From Megamerina dolium (Eukaryota > Arthropoda > Insecta > Diptera > Megamerinidae), in contig OY978526.1 in the NCBI GenBank assembly GCA_963854835.1, forward strand, positions 43,563,140 through 43,627,139: a stretch of DNA of 64,000 nucleotides. The letters run 5' to 3'. Shown here one piece after another: positions 12,100 through 25,600 of this stretch (position 1 is its first letter; the number at the start of each line of letters is the position of its first letter). Below the pieces are notes generated by a model. The model saw only the letters and a program-made list of their open reading frames with translations, had not been told where the DNA came from and made no database searches. Made by a program: the position numbers and the translations under genes.

Positions 12100-12969
12100 C
12101 GAGGGCGGTCTCAGAACTACCCGTCCTGACATATAGATGGCGGCAATAGTTTGAAAAAAATTACCTTAGTGAAAAGTGCAAAAGTGAATATGTAAACATG
12201 GAAAAAATTGATAACCGTTATGTAATTCAATACTTTCATTTGAAATGTCTCAGTCCAACGAATACTAAAGCGGAACTAGATTCTACTCTGGGGGAGTCTG
12301 CTCCTTTGTTTACGACCATAAAATATTGGGTGGCAGAGTTTAAACGAGGTCGTTCGAGCTGCCAATACGAACACCGTAGTGGTCGACCAATTGAGGTAGC
12401 CACGCCAGAAACGGTTAAGAAAATCCACAATGTGGTATTGGATAATCGCCCTGCGTGAGCTAGGTGAAATTACAAGCATTTCATGAAGTGCTATACATCG
12501 TATATTGACCGAAAATTTGGAGATGGAAAAGCTGTGTTCAAGATGGGTGCCGCATTTGCTCACAATAGAACAAAAACAACGTCGTGAAGATGTTTCTATA
12601 GAGTTTTTGGCGATGTTTCACAGTAATAAAGCCGAGTTTTTGCGTCGATTCGTAACCATGGATGAGACATGGTTCCCCACTTCACACCTGATACAAAGGA
12701 ACACTGAAAACAGTGGACTGACAGGGGAGAATCCTGTCCAAATAAAGGCGAAGACAGTTCCATCTGCAGGCAAGGTTATGGCGTCTATTTTTTGGGATGC
12801 ATGTGGGATAATTTTTATTGATTATCTTCAAAAAGGAAAAACAATCATCGGCGAGTATTATGCTAATTTGTTGAAGCGTTTAAGTGATGAAATTAAAGAA
12901 AAAAGGACGCATTTGGCGAAAAAGAAAATGTGGTTTCACTTACTTCTGGTAGTTCTGGAACCGCCCTCG
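12100..12969 (+). mobile_element. Mariner, internally deleted copy, family 1
   Basis: 870 bp flanked by TA at 12098-12099 and 12970-12971. The terminal repeats match: CGAGGGCGGTCTCAGAACTA on the left, and CGAGGGCGGTTCCAGAACTA as the reverse complement of the right end. Irritans-type transposase starts at 12198 (MEKIDNRYVIQYFHLK, then EFKRGRSSCQYEHRSGRP). It shifts frame with stops around 12455 and resumes at about 12505 (KLCSRWVPHLLTIEQKQRRE, VTMDETW with the first catalytic Asp, GKVMASIFWDACGIIFIDYL). It stops at a deletion just after KKKMWFHL, where the right terminal repeat begins. The second and third catalytic Asp regions are gone, so it cannot encode active transposase. Confidence 0.9.
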
Positions 12970-13519
12970 TAATTTGTTTTAAATCACTTAATATGCAATC
13001 TAAAACAACAATATTTGGCATGTGTGGAAGACATTGCTAGCGACACCCACTGAGCGCTCATACAAAGTTCTTCAATTTCTGTTTTGGCAGTATCATAATT
13101 GAGGGCAACGGTTAAACTCGGCTAGAAAATCTCTTTATGTTTAAACAAAACTTACGTCTCTGGAATTTTTTAGCGCCACATCAAATTATTGTGAAACTAC
13201 AAAAATTGCGAAAGAGCAAATTATTGTACAATATTCGATATTTGCACCACATTTTTGTTTCAATGGAGCGAAATATTATTCCCGAAAGTTGCTTGGCTTA
13301 ACTTGAGCTTCAATTTAGTCAACATAGAAAGCAGAAGTTTTCTAACGTTTCAAAATAATTCTTAGTCATTTCACAATTTTTTGACGTCGAAAAGATATCA
13401 AATGTCGAATGGTATTATTATAATAATTTTATCATCATAAATAATAAGAATTTTAACTAGAAACTTAACTCAATAATAAGGATAGTAAACAATTTTTATT
13501 GAGGTAGGTCGTAATCATA
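12970..13519. other. intronic spacer
   Basis: AT-rich sequence between two mariner insertions. It contains no recognisable gene. Confidence 0.6.
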
Positions 13520-14802
13520 CGAGGGCGGATTGATAATGAAGCTACCTAAGTAGGAAAAATAACATTTTTTTTTTCAAAAACCATTTATTTCTCAACATAG
13601 TCTCCTTTTACTTCGACAGACTTAGTAAGACGATATTCCAACTTTTTTATACCATCTGAATAATACGATTTCGGGAACCCCTCAAAATACGCGTTAGTTT
13701 CGGTAATCACTTCTTCGTTTGAGCTGAATCTTTTTCCTACGAGCCATTTTTTCAAGTTTGCAAACAGGAAAAAGTCACTAGGAGCTAAATCTGGACTATA
13801 AGGTGGATGATCAACCAATTCGAAGTGTATTTCAAGTAATTTCAGCATCGTATCTAATGCTGTCTGAACCGGTGAGTTGTCTTGAAGAAAGAGCACTTTT
13901 TTCTTCTTTAAATGTCGTCGTTTTTTCTTGATTGCATCATTCAATTGATCCAGCAATGCGTCCTCTGATTGTGGATCCTTTTTCAAGATAATCGATAAGC
14001 AATATTCCGATTGCATCCCAAAATACAGTGGTCATAACCTTGCCAGCTGATTTCACTGCCATCGCCTTCTTCGGAGCACTTCCACCAGCTTCCACCCATT
14101 GTTTCGATTTATTTTTGGTTTCACGTGTGTAGTGGTGGACCCACGTTTCATCAACAGTTATTAATTGACGCCAAAAATCAACAGCGTTACGCTTTATCAT
14201 GTCCAAACACCGCTGTGAAGTGGTCTCTCGAACTTGGTTTTGTTCGACACTGAGCAAACGCGGCACCCATCTTGCCGATAGCTTTTTCATATGCAAATGT
14301 TCATGCAAAATGTTGAACACATGTTCATATGAGATGTTTACCATTTCAACAATCTCACGCAACTTGACTCGGCGATCATTCATAACGATATCGAGGATTT
14401 TCTTGATATTTTCTTCAGTAAGCACCTCTTTTGGCCTTCCTGTTGATGGTATTGTTGCAGTGCTTGTTCGGCCGCGTTTAAATTCAGCAATCCAATATTT
14501 TACCATGTAATCTGACGGAGCAGACTCACCGTAATGTTTATCGAGCTTTTCTTTTGTCTCTTTCGCCGTTTTCCCTTTCAAATAATAGTGTTTAATCACT
14601 GCACGAAATTCGCTTTTTTCCATTTTTCAAGAAACACAAAAGTTGGCTACTTCAAACGACTACAACAAATAAACTAATCGATGAATTTGGGCGCTGAATT
14701 TAACATCTGACGTTTGACAGATCGCAATTTCAAAAAAAAAAAGTTTTTGTGTGTGTGCTGCCTTTTTCGTACTTAGGTAGCTTCTTTATCAATCCGCCCT
14801 CG
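13520..14802 (-). mobile_element. Mariner, near full-length copy, family 2
   Basis: 1,283 bp, the usual mariner length, bounded by TA at 13518-13519 and 14803-14804. The ends are well matched inverted repeats: CGAGGGCGGATTGATAATGA on the left and CGAGGGCGGATTGATAAAGA as the reverse complement of the right. One transposase gene occupies the interior. The first nine bases are shared with the 12.1-kb mariner, but the rest of the terminal repeat differs, so the two are separate families. Orientation is minus. Confidence 0.93.
13585..14623 (-). pseudogene. Mariner transposase (DD34D), one small deletion causing a frameshift
   Basis: The start at 14623 gives MEKSEFRAVIKHYYLKGKTA, an irritans-like N-terminus with helix-turn-helix regions and EFKRGRTSTATIPSTGRPKE. 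WVPRLLSVEQNQ precedes VDETWVHHY, the first catalytic Asp, and then VFWDAIGILLIDYLEKGST. The frame is lost near 13975-13985 by a deletion of a few codons around the GEYYA-type segment. The other frame continues with LDQLNDAIKKKRRHLKKKK, FLQDNSPVQ (second Asp) and HPPYSPDLAPSDFFLF (third Asp), ending in GDYVEK. Catalytic residues are all present. Family length is about 345 residues, so only a small part is missing. Confidence 0.9.
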
Positions 14803-14804
14803 TA

Positions 14805-16552
14805 TTAATGTACAATATTACAACTATTGAATCGATTTGTTCAAAATATTGGACAGCACCAAACTGAAGTGAGATGGACAGATTATTTAAAGTAGTAGTA
14901 AAAATGAATGGGGGTCGGCTAAAATATTTTACTCATTTACGGGCATTCTGAGAGCCAATGTTGAGGAGAAAAAATGAATTTGATGTCGATCATACATTTC
15001 ACCCCTCTAGGGACAATTATAAATATTTTAATGAATATTTAAAGTTTCATCACTATTTTGAGGTTAGGGACCAATACAACTTGACCGAGCCAAACCTGAG
15101 CCTTGGCTTTGAATTCAGCACCCACACAAAACGTCAGAAACGTGTACCACATTTGCTGGATAAAGCCTTTCGCTTTTTTCATGCGTCTGTGTAATTAATT
15201 ATTTAAAATATAAAAATCGTTAATTATTCCACCATTTAAAATGAAATTAAGTAAGCACGCAATAATTTATAAATAAAAATTCTACTATACTTCATACTAT
15301 TTGTAGTCAAATACATCTGTAAAAATCGATTTATTAAAATCGACTGCAATCGATATAGTGTGCACTTATTTCTAGATGTACAGAAATAGGTACAAGTGAT
15401 TTTTGTCGATTCTAAAGTTACAATACGGCGCCAATATACGATATGTACGTGTAGACGAAACCGCTTAACCATAAAATCAAACAAGACAACAAATAATATG
15501 ATATACATAGTTTTATTATACTCGTATAGGCACTTAAGTATGATAATATTTGTCAATGTCACATCACAACAAATACATTATTATACAAGTTCGGGTAACT
15601 AAGTTGCTTGTAATAATCTATTTGACTATATTTGGTGGCATTTTCAGATGTTGAAAAATAATGCATTTAATTAAAATATTATTTAAAGTATTGTACTGCT
15701 TTGTATAAGCGTGAAGCAAGAGAAAAATTCATATACAATTATAACGATATATTCATATTTTATATTTTTACTTTTATATTATTTTATTTTCGTTTTGTAT
15801 ATTTAACATACTAGCCATCACCTCTGATGCAAGACAATTCAATAAAATTTAATATTAGAATAGCATATAAAATGGTCGTTATCAAAATGGCAATGGCAAT
15901 AGCAATAATACGCTTTGTACGTACAGATATAATATAAGGTACATGCTCGTATATGGTATAAACATAAAGCAGTAGCAAGTTTAATGAAAATTCATAATTC
16001 TTAAGATAAAGTAAAATTCATTTGGCTATTACTTTTTATATGCATTTAGACATTTGGTTGTGTAATTTAGATATTATGTATGTGATGGTCTTAACATATA
16101 ATATGCTTATACAGTACATCTTCATACCTAAATAAATTCTACATACTACGATTATCGTCCGTATATGTATGTTGGTATGGGAATGTGATCAAGTAAAATG
16201 TAAATGATGCCATTATGTAAGTAACAATGAAAGGAGAAGTGAAGAAAAGATGATGGTGACTGAAGAAAACTAATTAAGAAAATTTACTACTTCATTTTGT
16301 GAAAGTCTTTGTGGTCGGTTTGATTATGCAGAATTGCTTTAGCCAACTTAAGAGAGGTCGGTTTGTAGTACGTATGTTTGTAATTGCATTTAAAAATGAC
16401 ACACTTGCAGAGATAATAAAATTTGAGTAACTTTTCGGTTTCTTTTTATAGATATTTAAAATTATTAGATGAATTAAAAAAAACATTTATATTAAATTCG
16501 CCAAATTCTATTTTATTACATACAAACTAATGAAAAAATTAATTAATATCTA
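14805..16552. other. intronic DNA, AT-rich
   Basis: No gene recognised. A 78-codon open frame at 14958-15194 has more even composition than its surroundings but no known motif and no splice context, so it is not called. Confidence 0.55.
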
Positions 16553-16895
16553 GCACTTTTAAGCCCCGAAGGGCCCCGATCTTCTCTTTCATTACTGTTG
16601 TACGTGTTAAAATTTGGAAAGTATTAGAAGGGACCTACTTATTTTAGCCGGTTCCGAACCGCAGAACTCTTATGACATCACTTTTTCAGAGCTTTGTCCC
16701 AGAGTTGTTTTAGAAGCTTTTCCATGCCAAATTTTTACTGCCGGAAGAATTGCTAATTGCTTGCCGACAGGTGAGTACCGTTAGAAAGAAAAATATTTTC
16801 GATATTAAATTTGTTATGCATCAGCCGGGGATTGAAGTCACGACCTACAGATCAGAAGACCAACACACTGCCATTGATAAAAATGAAAAAAGAAT
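16553..16895 (-). repeat. tRNA-derived SINE, copy 1
   Basis: The reverse complement matches the copy at 30684-31025 over most of its length. Shared landmarks are GTGTGTTGG, TCAATCCCCGGCTGATGCAT, AAATTTAATATCGAAAA, a GACATCACTTTTTCAGAGCT body (opposite strand) and GGGGCTTAAAAGTGCTAG at the 3' end. The plus-strand ATTGAAGT at 16831 reads ACTTCAAT on the minus strand and fits a pol III B box (TTCAATCC). The 5' head with the A box is worn. Length about 340 bp, followed by an AT-rich tail. Confidence 0.75.
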
Positions 16896-17585
16896 AAGCA
16901 GAGCTTCATCCATTTTCGATGTGATTTATTCAAGAGTAGTTCCTCAGAGTATTCAATGCAGCATGTGATACGGAAAATCACCTTTTTACTCCACAAATTG
17001 TAAGTAAAACTATTCTGGTATACATTTCAAAAATCCATAAGAAAAATTCCGATGTGTTTCGATTCTATATGAGTGCTAAACTGTAATTTCAAATGCATTT
17101 TTCTTAAAAATATTTCTTTTCAACTTGCGGCAACTCTAGTTCAAAAAATTATTGACCAATTATTCTAAGAATTTGTACGAATTTCCTTGTTTGACCGATT
17201 AAAGTGAACTAAATTCATCGAAGATATTATTTACTGTAACATTTTTTACTTGCAATGGGCCAAATATGGTTTAAAAGAATCACACCACCTTAATTCTACG
17301 ACCCTAAAACATGCAATTTTCAACTTTTTTGAAAATCTGTTCTTCTTGAATAAGTGTAGCTTTTAGGTAACTCATTTACTTACATTTACACTTGCTTTCA
17401 TTTACACAAACTTTCGGGCGGTTATGCTAGTACAAATATTCACTGGCAACACTGACCGAACTGAGTACTGCTTTGTTTTACATATGGATATGATAATAAT
17501 CATATATATTTTAGGGATTAGCCGAATCAGACTACTTATATGGGTCCCTTTTCGTCCCTCAAATCGTGTGTTAATTATTTGTTCG
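16896..17585. other. intronic DNA
   Basis: AT-rich; may include part of the 3' UTR of the adjoining LINE fragment near 17510-17585. No gene seen. Confidence 0.5.
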
Positions 17586-17589
17586 GTTG

Positions 17590-18860
17590 CAGAATTCTTC
17601 TAGTTCCTTCCGCATAATAACATCACGCGTTATTTCAAGCATGTCTTTGTGGGGTATGTTCCACATTTCGAGTTCATTAATAAATTGGCGACCCAGTGTG
17701 GACATCCCTCTGTCTCTGCCTCTTCCATGCATAATCTGCAAATATCATCATCCTACCCTCCAACAAGACCCATCTTGCTGAGATGGTACCTGAAATTGCC
17801 ATGTCCAGTTATTAATGCAGTCAACCAGCTTAGAGTCATTCTCCCTAGACTGAGAGCCCTTCCCGATTCACTGCCCTTTGATAGCCTCAACGAAGCCTTT
17901 GCCTGTCTACAAGTGGATAAGTTCTCCCATCTCGTGAGATGGAATTTCTTTATCCACTATTCGACCTTTGCGTTCACCTTCCCGTTGCTAAGAGCAACTA
18001 CTGGTTCCGGTCCATAAAATTCAGTTTCAGATCCTTGTCTAGCCAAGGCGTCTGCAGCTTCATTTAACTCTATACCAATGTGTCCCTTCACCCACATAAG
18101 AGTAATCGCATTACTACGAGCACACCCATTAAGTTTCTGAACACATTCGAGCGCCAACTTAGAAGATACCGTAGGTTGTTGCAGCCGCCTGACCACCGCT
18201 TGGTTATCGAGTGCTAGCAAGATTTTCTTACCTTGCACCTTTCCATCCAGTAGATGGTCTAGCGCATGCATTAGACCAAGCATTTCTGCTTGATAGACCG
18301 ATACGTACTTCCCAGATTCAGAGTGCATGCCAGTCCCAACTCTTTAAAGAAGATTCCAGCACCCGCTCTGCCATCCATTAATGAACCATCTGTAAAAATA
18401 CTGATGTCATTTTCCTCACATACATCATGTGTGAGGCCGTCTTCAATGAGTGTTCTATGTGACTTTTCAGTCATCTTCAGCCTACCCATTCCTTCCAATG
18501 GCATTTGCGCCTCCTTTACACTGCTATATAACAGTGACAAGATGCCCTTGTGCCCTATCTCTATGCCGAATTCATACCAATTATTGGTTGTCTTCAGACG
18601 TAATGCTGTTAATGCCGCCGACTTCATAATATACAAGTCCAAAGGCAGCAGCCCCAGAAAGACTTCCAATGCTTCTACTGGGGTCGTCCGGATAGCTCCG
18701 GTAATCCCAATACAAGCCATTCTTGCACCCTATCTAACTTGCTTTTCGCGGTCTTTTGGGTGACCTTAGGCCACCAGACCACAGCAGCATACGCTATTAA
18801 GGACCTTACCGTCGTTGTATAGATCCGGTGCGCTGCCGGTCGTAGAAAATCGTTTATATA
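17590..18860 (-). mobile_element. 5'-truncated LINE fragment with RNase H (I/LOA-type)
   Basis: Minus-strand fragments in several frames run in the order of a LINE ORF2 C-terminus. The end of the reverse transcriptase comes first (VRSLIAYAAVVWWPKVTQ), then a linker (GAIRTTPVEALEVFLGLLPL). A full set of RNase H motifs follows: ISIFTDGSLMDGRAGAG with the first Asp, YQAEMLGLMHALDHL with the Glu, LALDNQAVV with the Asp, and WVKGHIGIELNEAADALA with the His and last Asp. Next come ITGHGNFRYHL and a cysteine-rich tail (ICRLCMEEAE). Frameshifts near 18330 and elsewhere break it. An RNase H domain after RT is typical of I, LOA and related clades; I cannot choose between them. Confidence 0.85.
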
Positions 18861-19550
18861 CTCTGATGAATATGAATATATTCTGATGAAGCAGAAGAAA
18901 AAATTGTGTATTCTAAAACACATACCTACTGAAAAGGTTAAAAATACACTTCAAATAATATATGTATAAGCATATATCTAACTACGAAGAAAATACATCA
19001 CTAATGTAGTACTACTAAGAAATTACATGAGGCATCAAATAAAGCATCATTATCATCAATAGTAAAGAATAAATAATAGATATTAGCAAAACAACACAGA
19101 GTGGTATGAGAAACATGTAATGAATTCACTCGCCTAATTTGAAATCAACTGCAGAAAATTAGTTTTATTCACAGTCTTCTCATGCGGAAATTAATTTTGT
19201 GGGTGTACAATAAATAAAACAACACATAAAAGCAAATCTTCTCCCAACATTCTTGCAATAAATTAGAAATCATGAAAAGTCAATAAAAGAATTTATATAC
19301 ATACATAAAAAGCCTTAGGAGGATTATTCCACCATAAAAATGTATTTGCTAAAATTTAGCATATTGTGAAATGTCATGGAAATTGAATAGAATTATAGTA
19401 AATTAGAGGACTACGATATCTAACAGATTTCGAATTTGATACTAGTTGTCATCGAAAAGTTAAGGATTCGTACTTTACAACTAACCTAACCTACACTCTA
19501 AGCAATCTTAGTCTAGCTCTTCATTTTGCGTTGTCCGTGTCCGTGGATCA
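18861..19550. other. intronic DNA
   Basis: AT-rich DNA following the LINE fragment; no gene or element recognised. Confidence 0.5.
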
Positions 19551-19690
19551 ATTTCGTGCAGCAGAACGGTTGTAAGATCACTTTTTCAAAGTTCTTCAGA
19601 GAAAAATTACTTTTCTAATCGAAATGCTGCTCCCTGTACCGGGGCTTGAACTCAGCAAATCCTGATACCAACATAGAAGAGCTCATAATA
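19550..19690 (-). repeat. Degenerate SINE copy
   Basis: On the minus strand GAGTTCAAGCCCCGGTACAG contains GTTCAAGCC, a perfect match to the pol III B-box consensus. It follows a tRNA-like stretch (GAGCTCTTCTATGTTGG). The plus-strand GATCACTTTTTCAAAGTTCT resembles the body of the SINE at 16553. It seems to be an older or related family member. Confidence 0.5.
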
Positions 19691-22600
19691 AGAGTTTGAT
19701 TATAATTTTCATATCATGATTAACATCAAAGGAAGACAAAAATCACAACAGCAGTCGAAAATGTTGTTATAACTGGAATAGTTGTACGTAAGTAGTTTTA
19801 ATAATGATAGCAACTGTTGCCAATCATTTCAAACTATTCCATTTATCCTTCATGCTAGCATTTTGAAAAGATTTTTCATTAAAACAAAAGCACCCTCACA
19901 CGCACAGAGAGAGAGAGAGAGAAAAAAGGAACAAAAAGCAACAATTTCTATTTTCCCAACATTTAAACTCTTTTTAAACTAAATGTAGTTTGATGCTATT
20001 ACTATTTGTGTTGTGTTGTTTCCAAAACTGCTACTGCTTTCGTTGCAACACCGCATGTTGCAACCATGCTTCCCACGAGTATTTTGAGGGTCAATGCACA
20101 AATATATTGTATATGCAACAAGCTAAAAAAAACGTATACAGAAAGTAAGCAACAGAACTAGAGTAAGGATGGGCAAATTATGTTGTGGATAATGGAACAA
20201 TACAACAAAACGGCAATATTTCTTCCTTTTAGACATTATTTTCCTCTCATTCTTTTGTTGCATTCTACTGCTTATAGTAGTATTACGAAACGTTGAGCCA
20301 ACTGCCAACATAACGTGCTATGCAACAAATGTACATACCTACTATCAAAAACAACTGCAACAATGTTGAGTGGTATCCTTGTATTGCTGTGAACTTGATT
20401 TGTCCTTTATTCAAGGACTTTTCCGGTATGAAACAGGCGGTGGTACATTTTAAACATCGTAAAATAATTTTTTAAATGCCACGTTGCAGTTAACATATAA
20501 TTATGTAATTTTTTTTTTTAATTGTTATTTATTCAAGGAAATATCCTACGCAAAAGTTTTTTGAATTCGATGTGGCTCATACCTGTAAACAAAAGATCTT
20601 CACAAGCATCACGAATTTATACAATTTTTTAAGCGAGTGTCAAGTAGGATTTTTTTGAAAATTATATTCAATGTCATAACTCTCTCTATCCTTTTCAAGC
20701 CCGACTTCAGAGATTTGATACATTAGTAGACCATGCACTAAGTATTTCTTTGAAACTTCTTCTTAAAAGAATAAAACTCTAAGCAAGTTTTCATATTATC
20801 GTTCCATTTTCCATACTTTTTTCTGTTTTGCAAAACTTTTGCCATATCGACATTTGCACATTGCAGCATCATCTACAATACCAGACAACTTAAAGAATAC
20901 AAACTTACATACAAATACATACAAGTATATAGTATGTGTGTGTGTGTGTGACGACAATAGCTGTCAAAATTTATGAACACGAATGCGATGGCATTAAGAC
21001 TGCTACATAAATCCTTTTTTAAATTCCACATATAAGCGGCGCACTTGCATTCCCCCTTCGTCCATAATGTAAAGTAAAGTCATTTTTACAAATACTGACA
21101 AATACGTACGAGTATGTACCTATGTATGTATTGTACTATGTTGCATTTACTATCACATATATTTAACATTCCATTTACGGAAAAAGAGTAGAAAGGGCTA
21201 ATACAATCGTAAGAGCAAATAGCAAACCGCATTCAAGGTTATGTATCTCATAGATAAAAGTGCACATATAACGAAACAGAATTACTGAATACCAGATATG
21301 TATATACGTTGGCCACATTTGATTTGAACGTTCGACTAAATCCTTGAATGAAATCACATAAAAGTAAATCATCGTCATCATTTCATTTCACAAACGACTA
21401 ACAAGGACGATAGATATGTGCAAAAATATGCTGCTACAACACACATGCACACAATCAAGGAGTGCATTATATAAATATTTACAACAAGCTGGCAAGTTTT
21501 ATTCAAGTTAATAATATATTGTAGAATGCTCAGAAAACTACGTTTCGTTAGCCCTGAACTATACATCTGTTTATTAGTTTGGCTTGCAGTATGAAAAGAT
21601 GGCTATACTTCAGCCAGGAGATGCTCAAAATTAATTTCTTAAACAATGAATAATTTTTTATCAAAAATTCTGGTTACCAAATACCAATTTCTATGGTACA
21701 CTACTTAGATGGCAAAGATGACTACATATTGACCACTAGCATCAGAACGGTATCATCATCATTCTTGTCGTTTCTTATACTTGTATGTACCCACATACGT
21801 AGTTTGTTTTCATTTTGATTGCTTGCTTGTTTGTTTGTTTGTTTGTTTGTTTGGTTTGTTTGGTTTGTCTATTATGAGGATCATCTATTTATACTCATTT
21901 GTCTGTAAATACACTTATAGTATATACCAATACATAACAACGAGGAGTATTGCAGCAAAACTCGCATTGGCTCACAAGTGGATAAGGAAATATGGATAAA
22001 TGGATGCATGTATTGTTTTGTTTTCGGTTTCCACCAGGATGTAAGATGTGAACATAAATCAAGGATTTGTTTACGGATTGCATTTGGCGTGTATTCTAGC
22101 GTGTCTAACACAATATTTACACAAAGATGAAGAGCTAACTTATCTCACTCCTTCTCGACTGCACACTCAGTCCAAGTGGATCATGTTTGTACTATTTGTA
22201 TGTATGAATAATATTACAAATAAGTAAGTGAGAGAAAAATCATTATGCCAAAGTGCATGAATAAGAATGCAAGGGATTATGTGTTGAATTATTTCTATAA
22301 AGACTACACATATTAATATTGCGTTGACCTTTGATTTCACAATTGAAAAATTTTCACAATATAGAAATGGTAGAAATGGTAGAAAATTAGCAATAAATTT
22401 AGCTGTAGGACGACAACAGAGTGATAATCGATAAAGACAACTAAATTCATGAAATAGCTCAAAGATGGTCCTAGATGAGCGGTGTTTGAAAAAAGGATTG
22501 AAATTTATAATATCATCAACATTTAGAGGAAGTTTATGTTCAACAATGAATCAAATGGCTTCATAATCGTGATGATAGTAATGACTTAATTGAATGGTGA

Positions 22601-25600
22601 TCATATTAAAACAGTATATTTATATTTATGTCACAAGTAATTTAAATATTGTTTCTTCCAATCAATTTTCCAACATCTTCTCATTTCCACGTTTCTGCTG
22701 CAAATATAAAAAATATTATGATTAACTAAATCACATTACGCGCATATCATGCGTGTAATTTTATAATGTCACAACTTTTGATTTCTTTTCTTTACATTTA
22801 TCAGCGATTTTTGAAACAATTTTATTTTATGCAAACAAATGATTTCCTATGCTCTAGTGGCACAAAATACTAAAGGAAAGGGTAAATGAGTCTTTATACT
22901 CGTTGCATCCACATACTAACTTATTGCAAATGCACTCACGTGAATATCATGCAGTGTCATAACTGTCAGCCATTCGGAAAATTGCAATTCAGCTTCTCTT
23001 TCCCCAATAATATGCAAAAGCAGCCACTATATTGTAGCACAGGCAGTAGCAGCAGCATCGCAAAAGTAATTCTTCAGGTAGAATTCTCAAACTTATACAC
23101 ATGCATTACGCTTGTGCAGATAAAAATTTCTTCTATGAAAGTGGATTAAATTGAAAAGGGTGAATTTGATATGTAAAGGAATGAAAGACAGACGGGGATA
23201 AAAACAACATATAAAACGAACGATTCATAGTGTTCACATATACGAGTTTAGGCGGAAATTATTATACTTAATATAAACATGTAAACAATCAAATTTGGAG
23301 CTTCAAAGCAAATTATTCTTATAATGGAGGAAGGTTAAAATCAATATGGTAGTTAGTCCTCTAATTACGAGTGCAACACTCCAACTGTTTGGTGAAATAA
23401 GCCGTTCGCAGAACGAGAAGAAATGTACATGAGCTTCAAGAGATTGAACTTCTCTATTGACTTTGAAATTATATTCTAAAAGGATTAAATTAAAGTTCAA
23501 TTAAATCATACGATAGTGTATCATTTAATTCGACAGATTAGAAAATTTATTCACTTTTCTTTCAACGCGTAATTTAATTGGTCCCCTCCTGAACTAAGGG
23601 TGAGTTGTTATTGGAAAAATTGATTGACAAAATAGGTTCAAGCAAAATTGATGAGTTTCAACTTTACAAAATATATGTCAGCTTGCCACCCTACTCTTTT
23701 AACGAAATATCCGAGGAATCTGTAGCTGACAACTTCACATAATTGTTTTCATAAAAAGATTTTGAATAAAACAATTATCCACAATAGTGCTTTTGCAGAG
23801 CATCTTTCCTCTCAAACAGAGGAACCACCATGAAGTGTAGTTCTTGAACTATTAAATGTTATTCCACTTTGTTTCTGTACCGTCAAATATTGAGGCAAAG
23901 AAACGTGGACCACCAAGCACTCGAAAAAATACATGAAGAAATATTGCCCACTTTCAATCAGATTGAAACTGTGCGACTATTGCCCACTTGCTGGCTTTTG
24001 TGGTTTATTTTACTTTTATGATTCCACTTACAATTAAATAAATTTTTCATTTATCACGGTTTTTAATTTTATAACTAAGAAATTGCAATAAAACGAGTTC
24101 AGCTTAGAGATTAGGAAATTCTACTAAAAAAGTTTTGCTTTCTGAAGGACCAAGAAGACCAACTTATGGTTTTTCCCACTTATCTGCATTTTATTTTTCC
24201 ACTTTGTGTAAGCACATAAAAATATTTCAACAATAAATAAAACATGCTTTTCTTTCTAATAATCATCTTTCTTGCATAATGATATAATTTTCAAAATGTG
24301 GATATTTCACAAACTTATATGCATATGTATTGGATCCAGAAAATTAAAATGAGTTTACCTTCTAAACCGCAAAAATACAAAATACATCTACTTACAACTA
24401 AACCCAAAAGAAAACGTTAATTAAACCAAAAGCATATGAAAACATTTAAAATTACAGGAAATATGCACAATATTATAAGAATTAACCCGAAAGTATATAG
24501 AATAGAACAAAATCAATAAGCAATTTGGCCAATTTTATGAACTGCACAGGAGAGCGTATTTAGGCTTCTATAATAAATGGAAAAACATTTACCAATTCAT
24601 AAAATTTCAAATTTTTGAAGATGTCAGAAATTCGCATAAACTCAAACTTCTAGTCTCTAAGCTAGCTAGTATCCAAAATAATCACCTGATTCCTATAATT
24701 TCTGAGAAAAACTGGTTTAATTGAATTTCTTTTTACCAAATTTATTATCTTGAGGAAAATTCGACAAAATTTGTGTTTAAATACTCAGGCATGGTGTCGT
24801 TTTTATTGCTTGATGCCACAAAAACATAAATGTGTAATTAAGTACGTACTTGGAGCATATTCAGAGAAATTTGCACTAAATAACAACAAATATACGGAAG
24901 GAACACAGCATGTAACTACTTACCATTAAAATATTGTTACTTCGCCCCAAGCGCCATATTTACTAAATGACAATATATTATATATATTTATAGTATATTG
25001 TCAGCGACATTATTTACATATGTGTTTAAATGTGAAATGTTACACATTTACAGCTAATTTTTAACAAAATCGGTGAACAATATGGCCTGACATTAACTTT
25101 TTCCCACAAAACAATTATGTGCATAACTGTTCTAATACCAGAAGAGAAATAACTTTTGCAAAGTACGTATTTATGTACAAAGTTTCATATTCTACTTTGA
25201 GATAATCTTTATTTGATTGTATTCTTGTTAAATCAACCTTAATATCAACCACCATAAAAACTCGAAATAGAGCAAATACCAACTATAGCATAAGTTTACA
25301 ACTTATGTAGGTATGACTTTTATGAAACCCTCAAAATTCTTCAAAAACTTGTTAGACTAATCTAATAAATTTTAGTTGCGTTTGCATAAAATTGCAATTG
25401 AAAATTATGTGTTAGTATGGAAATGAAAAGCATTTACACAATAATTATAATATTTTTAATATTATTATAGTATTAACAATAAAATTTATTCGTCCATAGT
25501 ATTGAAAATATACTACTCTACACGCAGAGAAACTTCCAGACAATCCATCATTGAATTAATATGATATTGCGTTGAAAAATTACTACTAATAAATATCAAA

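Noticed and set aside
14958..15194. 78-codon open frame that could be a small gene or exon
   Set aside because: No known motif, no splice acceptor/donor pair in frame, and no promoter or poly(A) context; possibly part of an old repeat.
17957..18328. RNase H protein as a possible host RNase H gene
   Set aside because: It follows a broken RT C-terminus and is followed by the LINE cysteine-rich tail; frames are disrupted.
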